From Variovorax sp. Root318D1 (GTDB lineage Bacteria; Pseudomonadota; Gammaproteobacteria; Burkholderiales; Burkholderiaceae_C): a DNA stretch of 64,000 bases. Positions within the stretch are counted from its first letter, which is position 1, and each line of letters opens with the position of its first letter. Below are positions 55,242 through 64,000 of this stretch, piece by piece. Both the position numbers and the translations under genes were made by a program. A model generated the notes under the pieces. It was not told where the DNA came from and did no database searches. It saw only the letters and a program-made list of their open reading frames with translations. The stretch spans positions 249,384 through 313,383 of the forward strand of contig NZ_LMCQ01000020.1 of the NCBI RefSeq assembly GCF_001424835.1. The letters are read 5' to 3'.

Positions 55242-55799
55242 ATGAAGAGAGAATTTGTTCCCGAACGGCTCGACGTGGCCGCCTTTGCCGCCGAAGCCGC
55301 GGCGCTTTCAGCCGACGATCCGGTCCCCAACTATCCCCGGCTGGCGCAAGAATTGGCCTCGCCGGCGCCCGAATCTCTGGTTCGGTGGGAGGCCGTGGGC
55401 GAGCAGCGCACCGGCGCTTTGGGCAAGGCCGAGCCCTGGCTGCATCTGACGGCTGAAACGACCGTGCCGCTGGTGTGCCAGCGCTGCCTGGCACCAGTGG
55501 ATACGCTTGTTGCGTCCGACCGCTGGTTCCGTTTCGTGGCCGATGAAGCCACCGCAGATGCCGAGGACGATGAATCGGAAGAAGATCTCCTCGTCGTGAG
55601 CCGAGACTTCGACCTTCACGCCTTGATCGAGGACGAGCTCCTGATGGAAATTCCCGTCATGCCGGTTCACGAGGTCTGCCCGACGCCAATCCAGCTCTCG
55701 TCCAGCGATGAAGACTTCCAGGCGGCTGAAGAGGCCAAGCCCAACCCGTTCGCGGTGCTCGGCGCGTTGCGTTCGCGCAAGCCGGAAGAGGGCAAGTAG
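55242..55799 (+). CDS. yceD: YceD family (DUF177) protein
   Basis: Conserved protein of 185 residues, DUF177/YceD, found immediately upstream of rpmF in most Proteobacteria and linked to 23S rRNA accumulation. The zinc-binding-like cysteine pair VCQRCLAPV is at about residues 77-85; a central acidic stretch ([17 protein letters not shown]) is followed by [21 protein letters not shown]. The ATG 55242 has GGAG about 4 bp upstream. It is the first gene of the yceD-rpmF-fatty-acid cluster; 146 bp separate it from rpmF. Confidence 0.88.
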   Translation: MKREFVPERLDVAAFAAEAAALSADDPVPNYPRLAQELASPAPESLVRWEAVGEQRTGALGKAEPWLHLTAETTVPLVCQRCLAPVDTLVASDRWFRFVADEATADAEDDESEEDLLVVSRDFDLHALIEDELLMEIPVMPVHEVCPTPIQLSSSDEDFQAAEEAKPNPFAVLGALRSRKPEEGK

Positions 55800-55819
55800 C
55801 CCTTTTCCTCAGGCTAGGC

Positions 55820-55825
55820 TATAAT
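55820..55825 (+). promoter_or_regulatory. TATAAT -10 box upstream of rpmF
   Basis: An exact TATAAT hexamer 20 bp after the yceD stop and 120 bp before rpmF. A good -35 is not visible at 16-18 bp, so this is a moderate prediction for a promoter driving rpmF and the genes after it. Confidence 0.4.
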
Positions 55826-55945
55826 CATGGGCTTCGCGCGCGCCGCCGTGAGCAGCAAGACAGACCAAGGCATTCCATACATGCCCCTGTATTGCCACCG
55901 CCAGAGAGCGCATCCAATCACTCACCTAACAGTCCAGGAGCCATC

Positions 55946-56128
55946 ATGGCCGTCCAGCAAAACAAGAAGTCGCCTTCCAAGCGCGGCATGCACCGTTCCC
56001 ACAATGCGCTGGTCGTGCCCGGCATCGCCGTGGAACCGACCACCGGCGAAACGCACCTGCGCCACCACATCAGCCCCAACGGTTTCTACCGTGGCCGCCA
56101 GGTGCTCAAGAACAAGTCCGAAGCCTGA
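55946..56128 (+). CDS. rpmF: 50S ribosomal protein L32
   Basis: Ribosomal protein of 60 residues with the bL32 sequence ([19 protein letters not shown] at the start, [15 protein letters not shown] at the end). No zinc-binding cysteines, the usual form in Betaproteobacteria. AGGAG at 55936-55940 with 5-bp spacing supports the ATG at 55946. It is followed by a hairpin (56146-56183) and then plsX. Confidence 0.96.
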   Translation: MAVQQNKKSPSKRGMHRSHNALVVPGIAVEPTTGETHLRHHISPNGFYRGRQVLKNKSEA

Positions 56129-56145
56129 TCTCGCATCCCAAGGCC

Positions 56146-56183
56146 AAGGCCCGAAGCTACTTTTGCCGTAGCGTCGGGCCTTT
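56146..56183 (+). terminator. hairpin between rpmF and plsX (possible attenuator)
   Basis: AAGGCCCGAAGCTAC (56146-56160), a 7-base loop, and GTAGCGTCGGGCCTT make a long, nearly perfect stem followed by TTGTTTT. It looks like a rho-independent terminator, but lies 7 bp before the plsX ATG with no separate Shine-Dalgarno for plsX, so it may attenuate rather than stop expression. Confidence 0.65.
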
Positions 56184-56189
56184 GTTTTG

Positions 56190-57287
56190 ATGGCTACGCC
56201 TTCTTCCCCCGAAATCACTGCTGCGCCTTCCGCAATCACGCTCGCCGTCGATTGCATGGGAGGCGACCATGGGCCGCGCGTCACGCTCGCGGCCTGCCGC
56301 GCGTTCCTTGAGCGGCACAGCGAAGCTTCGTTGCTGCTGGTTGGTGCGCCTGCCGCATTGGCCGGGTTCGCTGCACATCCGCGTGCGCGCATCGTTGCCG
56401 CCAGCGAAGTGGTGGGCATGGACGATCCTATTGAAATCGCCCTGCGCAAGAAGAAAGACTCTTCGATGCGCGTTGCGATCCAGCAGGTCAAGGACGGTGC
56501 CGCTCAAGCAGCCATCTCGGCCGGCAATACCGGCGCCCTGATGGCCATTGCGCGCTATCTCCTGAAGACGCTCGACGGCATCGACCGCCCCGCCATTGCG
56601 CCCCAGCTCCCGAACGCCAAAGGCGGCGCCACCACGGTGCTGGACCTAGGTGCCAACGTCGATTGCGACGCCGAAGACCTGCTTCAGTTCGCCGTGCTCG
56701 GGTCGGCCCTGGTCTCCGCACTCACCGGCAACGAGGCTCCATCGGTCGGCTTGCTCAATATTGGCGAGGAAGCCATAAAGGGCAGCGAAACGATCAAAAA
56801 AGCAAGCCAACTGCTGCGTACGGCCGCCAACTCGAAGGATTTGAACTTCTATGGCAACGTGGAAGGCAACGATATCTTCAAGGGCACAACGGACATCGTG
56901 GTGTGCGACGGGTTCGTGGGCAACGTGGCGCTGAAGGCCAGTGAAGGCGTTGCTTCAATGATCGGCGACTTCATTCGCATCGAGTTTTCGCGCAGCATTT
57001 TGACCAAGGCGGCTGCAATTGTTGCCTATCCGGTTCTAAAAGCTTTTAAAAATCGGTTGGACCACCGACGGTACAACGGCGCCGCGCTGCTTGGCCTGCG
57101 CGGCCTGGTTTTCAAGAGCCATGGCTCGGCTGACGAAGTGGCTTTCGGTCATGCGCTGGATCGCGCTTATGATGCCGCTCGCAACAACCTGCTCGATCGC
57201 GTGCGGGCCCGCATTGCTCACGCCGCGCCATTGCTCGCGCGGCAGGAGCCGGCGGTGCCTGCCGACGCGGCGGCCCTTCACGTTTGA
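56190..57287 (+). CDS. plsX: phosphate acyltransferase
   Basis: Converts acyl-ACP to acyl-phosphate, the first step of the PlsX-PlsY route to phosphatidic acid. 365 residues. Landmarks: [16 protein letters not shown] at the N-terminus, [52 protein letters not shown], and [30 protein letters not shown]. The ATG at 56190 follows a TTG at 56187; no Shine-Dalgarno is seen because a hairpin takes up that region. Its stop shares one base with the fabH start (TGATG). Confidence 0.95.
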   Translation: MATPSSPEITAAPSAITLAVDCMGGDHGPRVTLAACRAFLERHSEASLLLVGAPAALAGFAAHPRARIVAASEVVGMDDPIEIALRKKKDSSMRVAIQQVKDGAAQAAISAGNTGALMAIARYLLKTLDGIDRPAIAPQLPNAKGGATTVLDLGANVDCDAEDLLQFAVLGSALVSALTGNEAPSVGLLNIGEEAIKGSETIKKASQLLRTAANSKDLNFYGNVEGNDIFKGTTDIVVCDGFVGNVALKASEGVASMIGDFIRIEFSRSILTKAAAIVAYPVLKAFKNRLDHRRYNGAALLGLRGLVFKSHGSADEVAFGHALDRAYDAARNNLLDRVRARIAHAAPLLARQEPAVPADAAALHV

Positions 57288-58264
57288 TGAGCTCTTATTC
57301 ACGCATCACCGGCACAGGCAGCTATCTGCCTCCGCGCCGGGTGACCAACGACGACCTTGCCAAGGAATTGGCAACACGCGGCATCGAGACTTCGAATCAA
57401 TGGATCGTCGAACGCACCGGCATCCACGCGCGGCACTTTGCGGCGCCTGAAGTCACGAGCAGCGATCTCGGCCTCGAGGCCGCCCGCCACGCGCTGGAAG
57501 CCGCTGGGCGCAAGGCGGAAGATGTCGACCTGATCATCGTCGCCACATCGACGCCGGACATGGTGTTTCCGTCGTCGGCCGCCATTCTTCAGAACAAGCT
57601 CGGCATTGCCGGCTGCCCGGCCTTCGATGTACAGGCGGTCTGCAGCGGCTTTGTCTATGCGCTGACCGTGGCCGACGCGATGATCCGCACCGGCAGCGCG
57701 CGCTGCGCGCTGGTGATTGGCGCCGAAGTGTTCTCGCGCATTCTCGATTTCAACGATCGCACCACCTGCGTGCTGTTTGGCGACGGTGCCGGCGCCGTGG
57801 TGCTCGAGGCCAGCGACGAGCCCGGCATCCTCGCGAGCGACCTGCATGCGGACGGCAAGCACGTCGGCATTCTTTGCGTACCCGGCCATGTTTCGGGCGG
57901 CAATGTGCTGGGCACGCCGCTGCTGCATATGGACGGCCAGGCCGTCTTCAAGCTGGCGGTGCGCGTGCTCGAAGATGCGGCCCGCGCCACGCTGGCAAAG
58001 GCAGGCAAGACCGAAGCCGACATCGACTGGCTGATTCCGCACCAGGCCAACATCCGCATCATGGAAGGCACGGCCAAGAAGCTGAAGCTTCCGCGCGAGA
58101 AACTCATCGTGACGGTCAATGAGCATGGCAACACCTCGGCCGCCTCGATTCCGCTGGCGCTCGACGAGGCCGTGCGGTCCGGCAAAGTGAAGAAGGGCGA
58201 AACCGTCATGCTCGAAGGCGTGGGCGGCGGGTTCACCTGGGGCGCGGTGCTATTGAACCTGTAG
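57287..58264 (+). CDS. fabH: beta-ketoacyl-ACP synthase III
   Basis: Starts fatty-acid synthesis by condensing acetyl-CoA with malonyl-ACP. 325 residues. The catalytic triad is intact: Cys119 ([11 protein letters not shown]), His252 (PHQANIRI) and Asn282 (EHGNTSAAS). The N-terminus ([18 protein letters not shown]) is complete. ATG 57287 overlaps the plsX stop by one base, giving translational coupling. fabD follows after 53 bp. Confidence 0.96.
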   Translation: MSSYSRITGTGSYLPPRRVTNDDLAKELATRGIETSNQWIVERTGIHARHFAAPEVTSSDLGLEAARHALEAAGRKAEDVDLIIVATSTPDMVFPSSAAILQNKLGIAGCPAFDVQAVCSGFVYALTVADAMIRTGSARCALVIGAEVFSRILDFNDRTTCVLFGDGAGAVVLEASDEPGILASDLHADGKHVGILCVPGHVSGGNVLGTPLLHMDGQAVFKLAVRVLEDAARATLAKAGKTEADIDWLIPHQANIRIMEGTAKKLKLPREKLIVTVNEHGNTSAASIPLALDEAVRSGKVKKGETVMLEGVGGGFTWGAVLLNL

Positions 58265-58317
58265 CCATTGCAATGCCCCTCGCGGTGGGGCTGCAGTGCG
58301 ACATGACGCTTGAAACA

Positions 58318-59271
58318 ATGAAATCCTTTGCTTTTGTCTTTCCGGGCCAGGGCTCGCAGGCGGTCGGCATGCTCGACGCCTGGGGCGACCACCCGGCCGT
58401 GGCCGAAACTCTGCGCGAAGCCTCCGAGGCACTGAGCGAAGACGTTGCCGCGCTGATCAAGAACGGCCCCAAGGAAGAGCTGGCCCTCACGACCAACACT
58501 CAGCCGGTGATGCTGGTGGCTGGTGTCGCCGCCTGGCGCGCATGGTTGGCGGAAGGTGGCGCGGCCCCTTCCGTCGTCGCAGGACATTCGCTCGGCGAAT
58601 ACTCCGCGCTGGTGGCGTCCGGTGTTCTCACGTTGGCGCAAGCGGCGCCGCTGGTGCGGTTCAGGGCGCGGGCCATGCAGCAGGCCGTGCCTGTGGGGGT
58701 GGGCGCCATGGCGGCCGTCCTCGGCATGGACTCCTCCAAGGTGGTTGCAGGCTGCGCCGAAGCGACCGCGTCCTTTGGCACCGGCAGCCCCGAGATCGTC
58801 GAGGCAGTGAATTTCAACGACCCGATGCAGACCGTGATCGCGGGCAGCAAGGCGGCCGTTGACAAAGCCTGCGAGCTGCTCAAGGCCAATGGTGCCAAGC
58901 GCGCACTGCTGCTCCCCGTGTCGGCACCCTTCCATTCGAGCCTGATGAAGCCCGCGGCCGAGGCGCTGCGCGAAAAGCTGACCACGATCACTTTCGCTGC
59001 GCCGCAGATCCCTGTGCTGAACAACATCGACGTGGCCGTTGAAACCGACCCGGATCGCATCCGCGACGCCCTGGTGCGCCAGGCGGCCGGCCCGGTTCGC
59101 TGGGTCGAAAGCGTGCAGGCCTTGAAACTGCGCGGTGTAGCCGCCATCATCGAGTGCGGGCCGGGCAAGGTGCTGGCCGGCATGGTCAAGCGCATCACCC
59201 CCGAACTCGAAGCCGCGTCGGTGTACGACCCGGCAACGCTCGCGGACACCCGACAACTGCTCGCCGGCTGA
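58318..59271 (+). CDS. fabD: malonyl-CoA-ACP transacylase
   Basis: Moves malonyl from CoA to acyl carrier protein. 317 residues. N-terminal motif FAFVFPGQGSQAVGM, active-site Ser91 in GHSLGEYSAL, and the histidine in SAPFHSSLM. ATG 58318 gives the usual FabD start (MKSFAFVFPGQGSQ); ATGs at 58303 and 58273 are in frame but would add unusual residues, and none has a good Shine-Dalgarno. It lies 53 bp after fabH and 24 bp before fabG. Confidence 0.94.
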   Translation: MKSFAFVFPGQGSQAVGMLDAWGDHPAVAETLREASEALSEDVAALIKNGPKEELALTTNTQPVMLVAGVAAWRAWLAEGGAAPSVVAGHSLGEYSALVASGVLTLAQAAPLVRFRARAMQQAVPVGVGAMAAVLGMDSSKVVAGCAEATASFGTGSPEIVEAVNFNDPMQTVIAGSKAAVDKACELLKANGAKRALLLPVSAPFHSSLMKPAAEALREKLTTITFAAPQIPVLNNIDVAVETDPDRIRDALVRQAAGPVRWVESVQALKLRGVAAIIECGPGKVLAGMVKRITPELEAASVYDPATLADTRQLLAG

Positions 59272-59295
59272 ACGGCCAGGGCCCCCGATACTTTT

Positions 59296-60039
59296 ATGAG
59301 CATTCCCAAATTCGAAGGGCAAGTTGCCCTGGTTACCGGCGCGTCGCGCGGCATCGGCGCCGCCATTGCGCTCGAACTCGCGCAGCGCGGCCTCAAGGTG
59401 GTCGGCACCGGCACCACCGATGACAGCGCGGCAAAGATCACCTCGGCCCTGAGCGCGTTTGACGGCCGTGGCCGTGCGCTCAACGTGAACGACGCGGCGG
59501 CCGTCGACGCGCTGATCGACGAAATCGTTCAGGCCTACGGCGCCATCCATGTGCTGGTCAACAACGCCGGCATCACGCGCGACACGCTCGCCATGCGCAT
59601 GAAGGACGACGACTGGGACGCGGTGCTCGACACCAATCTCAAGGCCGTGTTCCGCCTGTCGCGCGCGGTCATTCGCCCGATGATGAAGCAGCGCTACGGC
59701 CGCATCATCAGCATCACGAGCGTGGTCGGCGCCTCCGGCAATGCCGGGCAGGCCAATTACGCGGCGGCCAAGGCCGGTGTGGCGGGCATGACCCGCGCGC
59801 TGGCCCGCGAACTCGGCAGCCGCAACATCACGGTCAACTGCGTTGCGCCGGGCTTCATTGAAACCGACATGACGGCCAGCCTGCCGGAGGCCCAGCAGCA
59901 GGCCCTGCTCCAGCAGATTCCGCTCGGCCACCTTGGCAAGCCAGCTGACATCGCACATGCCGTGTCCTACCTTGCATCGCCCCAGGCGTCGTACGTGACA
60001 GGGCAGGAACTGCACGTCAACGGCGGCATGCACATGTAA
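59296..60039 (+). CDS. fabG: 3-oxoacyl-ACP reductase
   Basis: NADPH-dependent short-chain dehydrogenase that reduces beta-ketoacyl-ACP. 247 residues. The Rossmann motif VTGASRGIGAAIA is at about 14-26, the NNAG motif at LVNNAGITRD, and the catalytic set is Ser142, Tyr155 and Lys159 (in GQANYAAAKAG). The end motif GQELHVNGGMHM is typical. It sits 24 bp after fabD; acpP follows after 102 bp. Confidence 0.96.
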   Translation: MSIPKFEGQVALVTGASRGIGAAIALELAQRGLKVVGTGTTDDSAAKITSALSAFDGRGRALNVNDAAAVDALIDEIVQAYGAIHVLVNNAGITRDTLAMRMKDDDWDAVLDTNLKAVFRLSRAVIRPMMKQRYGRIISITSVVGASGNAGQANYAAAKAGVAGMTRALARELGSRNITVNCVAPGFIETDMTASLPEAQQQALLQQIPLGHLGKPADIAHAVSYLASPQASYVTGQELHVNGGMHM

Positions 60040-60381
<342 letters not shown>

Positions 60382-60477
60382 TCGGGCCAGCTGGAACTGC
60401 CACGGCCGGCGGCGCTTTTCATCGAGCCCGTACGCGCCGCCCGCAGTTGTTCAGCGCTTTCAGAAAGGTTTGCCGGC

Positions 60478-61722
60478 ATGACCAAACGCCGCGTCGTCGT
60501 GACCGGACTCGGTTGCATCGCTCCTGTCGGAAACACCGCAACCGAATCCTGGGCCAACCTGTTGGCCGGGAAGTCGGGCATTGCGAACATCACCGCGTTC
60601 GATGCAAGCGCCTTTGCCTGCAAGTTCGCCGGTGAGGTGAAGGGTTTCGACATCACCCAATACATCTCGGAGAAGGAAGCGCGCCACATGGACCGCTTCA
60701 TTCATCTGGGGCTTGCCGCCGCCATGCAGGCGGTGCAGGACAGCGGACTGCCGACCGGCGAAGCGCTGCCCTATGAAGAAGCCGTGCGCATCGGCTGCAA
60801 CATCGGCTCCGGCATCGGCGGCCTGCCGATGATCGAAGAAACGCACGGCGAATACGCGAGTCGCGGCCCGCGCCGCATTTCGCCGTTCTTCGTACCGGCT
60901 TCGATCATCAACATGATCTCGGGCCACGTCTCGATCAAGTACGGCTTCAAGGGCCCGAACATCGCGGTGGTGACCGCCTGTACCACGGGCCTGCATGCCA
61001 TTGGCACGTCGGCACGCATGATCGAATACGGCGATGCCGACGTCATGATCGCGGGCGGCGCCGAGTCGACCATTTCTCCGCTCGGCATCGGCGGCTTCAC
61101 CGCGCCGCGTGCACTCAGCACGCGCAACGACGATCCCGCCACGGCCTCGCGTCCGTGGGACAAGGACCGCGACGGCTTCGTGCTGGGCGAGGGCGCCGGC
61201 GTGCTGGTGCTCGAAGAATACGAGCATGCCAAAGCGCGCGGTGCCAAGATCTACGCGGAAGTGGCGGGCTTCGGCCTGACCGGCGACGCGTACCACATGA
61301 CCGCACCCGACGTCGACGGCCCCCGCCGCTCGATGACCATGGCGCTGGCCAATGCGGGCGTCAACGCCGACGAAGTGCAGTACCTCAATGCACACGGCAC
61401 CTCGACGCAGATCGGCGACGTCAACGAGACCAATGCGGTCAAGAAGGCCTTCGGCGACCATGCGAAGAAGCTGGTTGTGAATTCGACCAAGTCGATGACC
61501 GGCCACTTGCTGGGCGGCGCCGGCGGCATCGAGTCGGTGTTCACGGTGCTCGCACTGCATCACCAGAAGAGCCCGCCGACCATCAACATCTTCAACCAGG
61601 ATCCGGAGTGCGACCTCGACTACTGCGCCAACGTGGCGCGCGATCTCAAGATCGATGTCGCGGTCAAGAACAACTTCGGCTTCGGCGGCACCAACGGCAC
61701 GCTGGTGTTCAAGCGCGCTTGA
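60478..61722 (+). CDS. fabF: beta-ketoacyl-ACP synthase II
   Basis: Elongating condensing enzyme of fatty-acid synthesis, 414 residues. Catalytic residues are Cys168 (VTACTTGLHA), His306 (NAHGTSTQIGD) and His343 (KSMTGHLLGGAGG). The N-terminus RRVVVTGLGCIAPVGN is typical. AGAAAGG about 12 bp before the ATG may act as the Shine-Dalgarno. It ends 13 bp before a small membrane protein gene. Confidence 0.97.
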   Translation: MTKRRVVVTGLGCIAPVGNTATESWANLLAGKSGIANITAFDASAFACKFAGEVKGFDITQYISEKEARHMDRFIHLGLAAAMQAVQDSGLPTGEALPYEEAVRIGCNIGSGIGGLPMIEETHGEYASRGPRRISPFFVPASIINMISGHVSIKYGFKGPNIAVVTACTTGLHAIGTSARMIEYGDADVMIAGGAESTISPLGIGGFTAPRALSTRNDDPATASRPWDKDRDGFVLGEGAGVLVLEEYEHAKARGAKIYAEVAGFGLTGDAYHMTAPDVDGPRRSMTMALANAGVNADEVQYLNAHGTSTQIGDVNETNAVKKAFGDHAKKLVVNSTKSMTGHLLGGAGGIESVFTVLALHHQKSPPTINIFNQDPECDLDYCANVARDLKIDVAVKNNFGFGGTNGTLVFKRA

Positions 61723-61735
61723 GCATTGCTCTTTC

Positions 61736-62218
61736 ATGCACAGCGCACCGTCGGTGACATACCCGGTGGGGCGCTCGCGCGGTGCCACCCGGATTCTGAT
61801 CGCCACATGGGCCTTGGGCGCAGCGTGCGCGGGACTGTCGTGCTATCTGTTCGATAGTGCCGGTTGGCGCCAGCTGCTGCTGGTCCTGAGTGTGCTGTTG
61901 TCGGGCCTCGCGGCCGGGCTCGGGCTGCGAAGCGACGGTGCGGGGGTGCTGCACTTCGACGGACTGGGCTGGACGCTCACGGGCGCCCATCCGGGCCGTG
62001 CCGTCCATGCGGCCCGCGCCGCCGTCGCACTCGATATCCAGTCGCTGCTGCTGGTCCGGCTGACCCAGCCGGGCCGTGCGAGCCGATGGATCTGGGTCGA
62101 GCAGCGCGCCATGCCGGAACGCTGGCGCGACCTGCGCCGTGCGGTATATTCGCGCGCCCCGACCGCGTCGCCTGCCGGCGAGCCTTGGCGTGCGACCGCG
62201 CCTGTCGATGCGCCCTGA
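61736..62218 (+). CDS. small membrane protein of unknown function
   Basis: Protein of 160 residues between fabF and rpoE, a spot where Burkholderiales usually have a short hypothetical gene. Two hydrophobic helices (ILIATWALGAACAGLSCYLF, about 23-42, and LLLVLSVLLSGLAAGLGL, about 48-65) are followed by a soluble domain with LHFDGLGWTLTGA and SLLLVRLTQPGRASRWIWVEQRAMPERWRDLRRAVYS, resembling a YcfL/toxin-like or 'DUF' membrane-anchored fold I cannot name. It is 13 bp after fabF and 9 bp before rpoE, so it is probably part of the envelope-stress operon transcript. Confidence 0.7.
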   Translation: MHSAPSVTYPVGRSRGATRILIATWALGAACAGLSCYLFDSAGWRQLLLVLSVLLSGLAAGLGLRSDGAGVLHFDGLGWTLTGAHPGRAVHAARAAVALDIQSLLLVRLTQPGRASRWIWVEQRAMPERWRDLRRAVYSRAPTASPAGEPWRATAPVDAP

Positions 62219-62227
62219 ACCTCCCCG

Positions 62228-62902
62228 ATGACCACTTCTCCGCCGCCAGTGCCACCGGACTCCGGCTTGCCCGATGTGTCCGCCGAGGCGCCGCGCCCGG
62301 GCGAGGTCGACCTGCTGCTGGTCCAGCGCACGGTCGCGGGTGACCAAAAGGCATTCGAACTGCTGGTCATCAAGTACCAGCGCCGGATCGAGCGCCTGAT
62401 CGGGCGCATGGTGCGCGATGTCGATCTGGTCGAAGACATTGCGCAGGAAACCTTCATTCGCGCCTACCGCGCGCTCCATCAGTTCCGCGGCGACGCGCAG
62501 TTCTACACCTGGCTTTACCGGATCGCGGTGAATACCGCCAAGAAGGCATTGGTAGACATGAAGCGCGACCCGACCATTTCCGAAAGCGCCATGCGGCCGT
62601 CTTCTGATGAGGACGATGAAACTTACCGGCCCGGAAACGAACCAATCAGCGACGAAACCCCCGAATCGGTCCTGGCGGCAAACGAAATCGCCCGCGTGGT
62701 CGAGGCGGCCATGGAGGCGTTGCCGTCCGAGCTGCGCCAGGCTGTCACCCTGCGCGAGATCGAGGGCATGAGTTACGAAGAGATTGCCGAGGTCATGGAT
62801 TGCCCGATCGGCACCGTGCGCTCGCGTATTTTCCGGGCGCGCGAGGCCATTTCGGCCAGGGTCAAACCGCTGCTGGACAACCAGTCCGGCAAGCGTTGGT
62901 AG
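62228..62902 (+). CDS. rpoE: RNA polymerase sigma factor RpoE (sigma-E)
   Basis: Envelope-stress sigma factor, 224 residues. An N-terminal Pro-rich extension (about 1-28) precedes region 2 (LVIKYQRRIERLIGRMV, DVDLVEDIAQETFIRAYRALHQFRGDAQFYTWLYRIAVNTAKK) and region 4 (MEALPSELRQAVTLREIEGMSYEEIAEVMDCPIGTVRSRIFRAREAI). The close match in these stretches puts it in the RpoE/AlgU group, separate from the ECF factor at 17 kb. rseA follows 17 bp later and rseB after that. I did not find a clear sigma-E-type promoter upstream. Confidence 0.95.
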   Translation: MTTSPPPVPPDSGLPDVSAEAPRPGEVDLLLVQRTVAGDQKAFELLVIKYQRRIERLIGRMVRDVDLVEDIAQETFIRAYRALHQFRGDAQFYTWLYRIAVNTAKKALVDMKRDPTISESAMRPSSDEDDETYRPGNEPISDETPESVLAANEIARVVEAAMEALPSELRQAVTLREIEGMSYEEIAEVMDCPIGTVRSRIFRAREAISARVKPLLDNQSGKRW

Positions 62903-62919
62903 GTAAGCAGGTGAATGAA

Positions 62920-63588
62920 ATGAATCAGACGATGACGGTTCGTGAGCAGGTATCCGCATTGGCGGATGGTCATTTGCAGGGCGAGGAGTTTGCGCGGGCC
63001 ATCGAGGCCGTCTGCGCGGACGACGAGGCCCATCGGGTCTGGCGCGCCTATCACCTCGTGGGCGACGTGCTGCGCGCGGGCGCGCACTCGCCATGCAGCG
63101 ATAGCAGCGCGTTCCTGGCCCGCTTTCAGCAGCGCCTGGCGGCGGAGCCTGTGGCCTCGGTCGCGCCTGTGCCGCCGGCCCAGGCCTCAACGATGCATGC
63201 GGTGCGGCACAAAACCGATGCAGCCAACGAGCCGGTCTTCCGTTGGAAGCTCGTGGCCGGCGCCGCTTCGCTGGTGGCCGTGGCCGCGATCAGCTGGACG
63301 CTGGTCGGAAACGGCGCCCCCTTTCCATCGCAGGGTGCCCAGATAGCAGCCCAGCAGCAGCAACCAGCGTCCAACGCGGTGCTGGCCGCCGCTGCCCCCA
63401 GCAGCCCGCTGCCCGCCGCTGCGCCGCTGGCGTCAACCCGCGTGGTGGTCGGCAGTGGAAGCCCGCAGGTCATGCTGCGAGACCCGCGGCTCGACCAGTT
63501 GCTCGAAGCGCACCAGCAAGCCGGCGGCGCTTCGCAAATGCCCTCAGGGTTCCTGCGCAACGCGACCTTCGAAGGCCCGACGCGCTGA
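62920..63588 (+). CDS. rseA: anti-sigma-E factor
   Basis: Inner-membrane anti-sigma factor of 222 residues that holds RpoE. N-terminal RseA domain (about 1-70, REQVSALADGHLQGEEFARAIEAVCADD and RVWRAYHLVGDVLRAG), one helix near 105-125 (LVAGAASLVAVAAISWTLVG) and a periplasmic Ala/Pro/Gln-rich region ending in a conserved stretch (DPRLDQLLEAHQQAGGASQMPSGFLRNATF). The ATG 62920 follows AGGTG by 6 bp; GTG 62911 is an alternative. Stress release would need DegS and RseP cuts, encoded elsewhere. Confidence 0.88.
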   Translation: MNQTMTVREQVSALADGHLQGEEFARAIEAVCADDEAHRVWRAYHLVGDVLRAGAHSPCSDSSAFLARFQQRLAAEPVASVAPVPPAQASTMHAVRHKTDAANEPVFRWKLVAGAASLVAVAAISWTLVGNGAPFPSQGAQIAAQQQQPASNAVLAAAAPSSPLPAAAPLASTRVVVGSGSPQVMLRDPRLDQLLEAHQQAGGASQMPSGFLRNATFEGPTR

Positions 63589-63609
63589 CGCGCGCCTGCC
63601 GTCGCTCCA

Positions 63610-64000
63610 ATGACCGTTCAGATGCCGATCTCTGCACGCGCGTTCGCGCTGGTGCTCGCTGCTTTTTGTCTGGTGCAGATTGCGGCGGCACAGAGCCGGC
63701 CGGGTCCAGCCAACGCCAGGAGTGCGGCCTCGGTGCAGGCCGGCGACGCACCGCCCGCAATGGGCGTCGTCGAATGGCTGCAGCGCATGCACGCCGGGGC
63801 CCGGCAGCGCAATTACGTCGGCACCTTCGTGGTTTCGGCGGCGGGCGGCGATCTGTCGAGTGCGCGCATCTGGCATGTGCGCGACGGCGATATGCAGATC
63901 GAGCGCATCGAGGCCCTGTCCGGCCCGCCGCGCTCCACCTTCAGGCGCAACCACCATGTGATGACCTTCCTGCCAGAGGCAAAGGTCGTGAAGGTCGAGA
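63610..64000 (+). CDS. rseB: RseB-like sigma-E regulatory protein (partial, 3' end outside window)
   Basis: N-terminal ~130 residues of a periplasmic protein that shields RseA from proteolysis. The signal peptide covers about residues 1-26 (FALVLAAFCLVQIAAAQS). The mature N-terminus shows the RseB/MucB pattern: EWLQRMHAGARQRNYVGTFVVSAAGGDLSSARIWHVRDGDMQIERIEALSGPPR. The frame is open to the last base. It is 21 bp behind rseA, completing rpoE-rseA-rseB; degP and lepA would be expected just outside the window. Confidence 0.88.
   Translation, partial: MTVQMPISARAFALVLAAFCLVQIAAAQSRPGPANARSAASVQAGDAPPAMGVVEWLQRMHAGARQRNYVGTFVVSAAGGDLSSARIWHVRDGDMQIERIEALSGPPRSTFRRNHHVMTFLPEAKVVKVE

Overview
The window is a high-GC (about 65-70%) bacterial chromosome segment with dense, short-spaced genes and no rRNA, tRNA, insertion sequence, phage or CRISPR array that I could find. 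The gene set and order (maf / yceD-rpmF-plsX-fabHDG-acpP-fabF followed by rpoE-rseA-rseB; hemC-hemD-hemX-hemY convergent with rne; rne divergent from rluC) are typical of Burkholderiales. The protein sequences look most like Comamonadaceae, probably Variovorax or a close relative. That assignment rests on recall of the families, not on a search.

Left part (1-26 kb). A phosphonate-type ABC importer (phnD-phnC-phnE, the last cut by the window edge) diverges from selD. Next come small genes (DUF4124, an RNase HI-like protein, DUF3297), a probable Tat-exported pectate lyase lipoprotein behind a GntR-type palindrome, and a macrodomain hydrolase. A 2006-residue thioester alpha-2-macroglobulin is head-to-head with an OpgC-like membrane acyltransferase. 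An ECF sigma factor / RskA anti-sigma / SGNH hydrolase operon diverges from a DUF3455 lipoprotein gene. Two membrane-associated unknowns, a rhomboid protease and argH follow. Head-to-head with argH is a LytS-type kinase / LytTR regulator / AI-2E-family permease operon whose genes overlap by ATGA.

Middle (26-49 kb). A Pat-like acetyltransferase diverges from a LysR regulator, which converges with an MFS exporter that has a structured leader. A 2725-residue cyclic beta-1,2-glucan synthase occupies 8 kb; its Shine-Dalgarno and start codon are folded into an 11-bp hairpin, and a tiny leader ORF ends on its ATG. After ppc comes the haem operon hemC-hemD-hemX-hemY, which shares a bidirectional terminator with rne. 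RNase E is preceded by a long hairpin-rich leader.

Right part (49-64 kb). rluC, a HAD phosphatase, a Rieske protein and an S49 peptidase form one operon. maf, an RsmI-like methyltransferase and an MFS gene form a second operon on the other strand. From 55.2 kb onward everything reads rightward: yceD and rpmF, fatty-acid initiation and elongation (plsX to fabF), then a small membrane protein and the RpoE envelope-stress system, with rseB cut by the window end. The themes are core metabolism (fatty acid, haem, arginine, anaplerosis), envelope glucans and envelope-stress sensing. I see no mobile accessory island. The most unusual signals are regulatory RNA structures in gene leaders.
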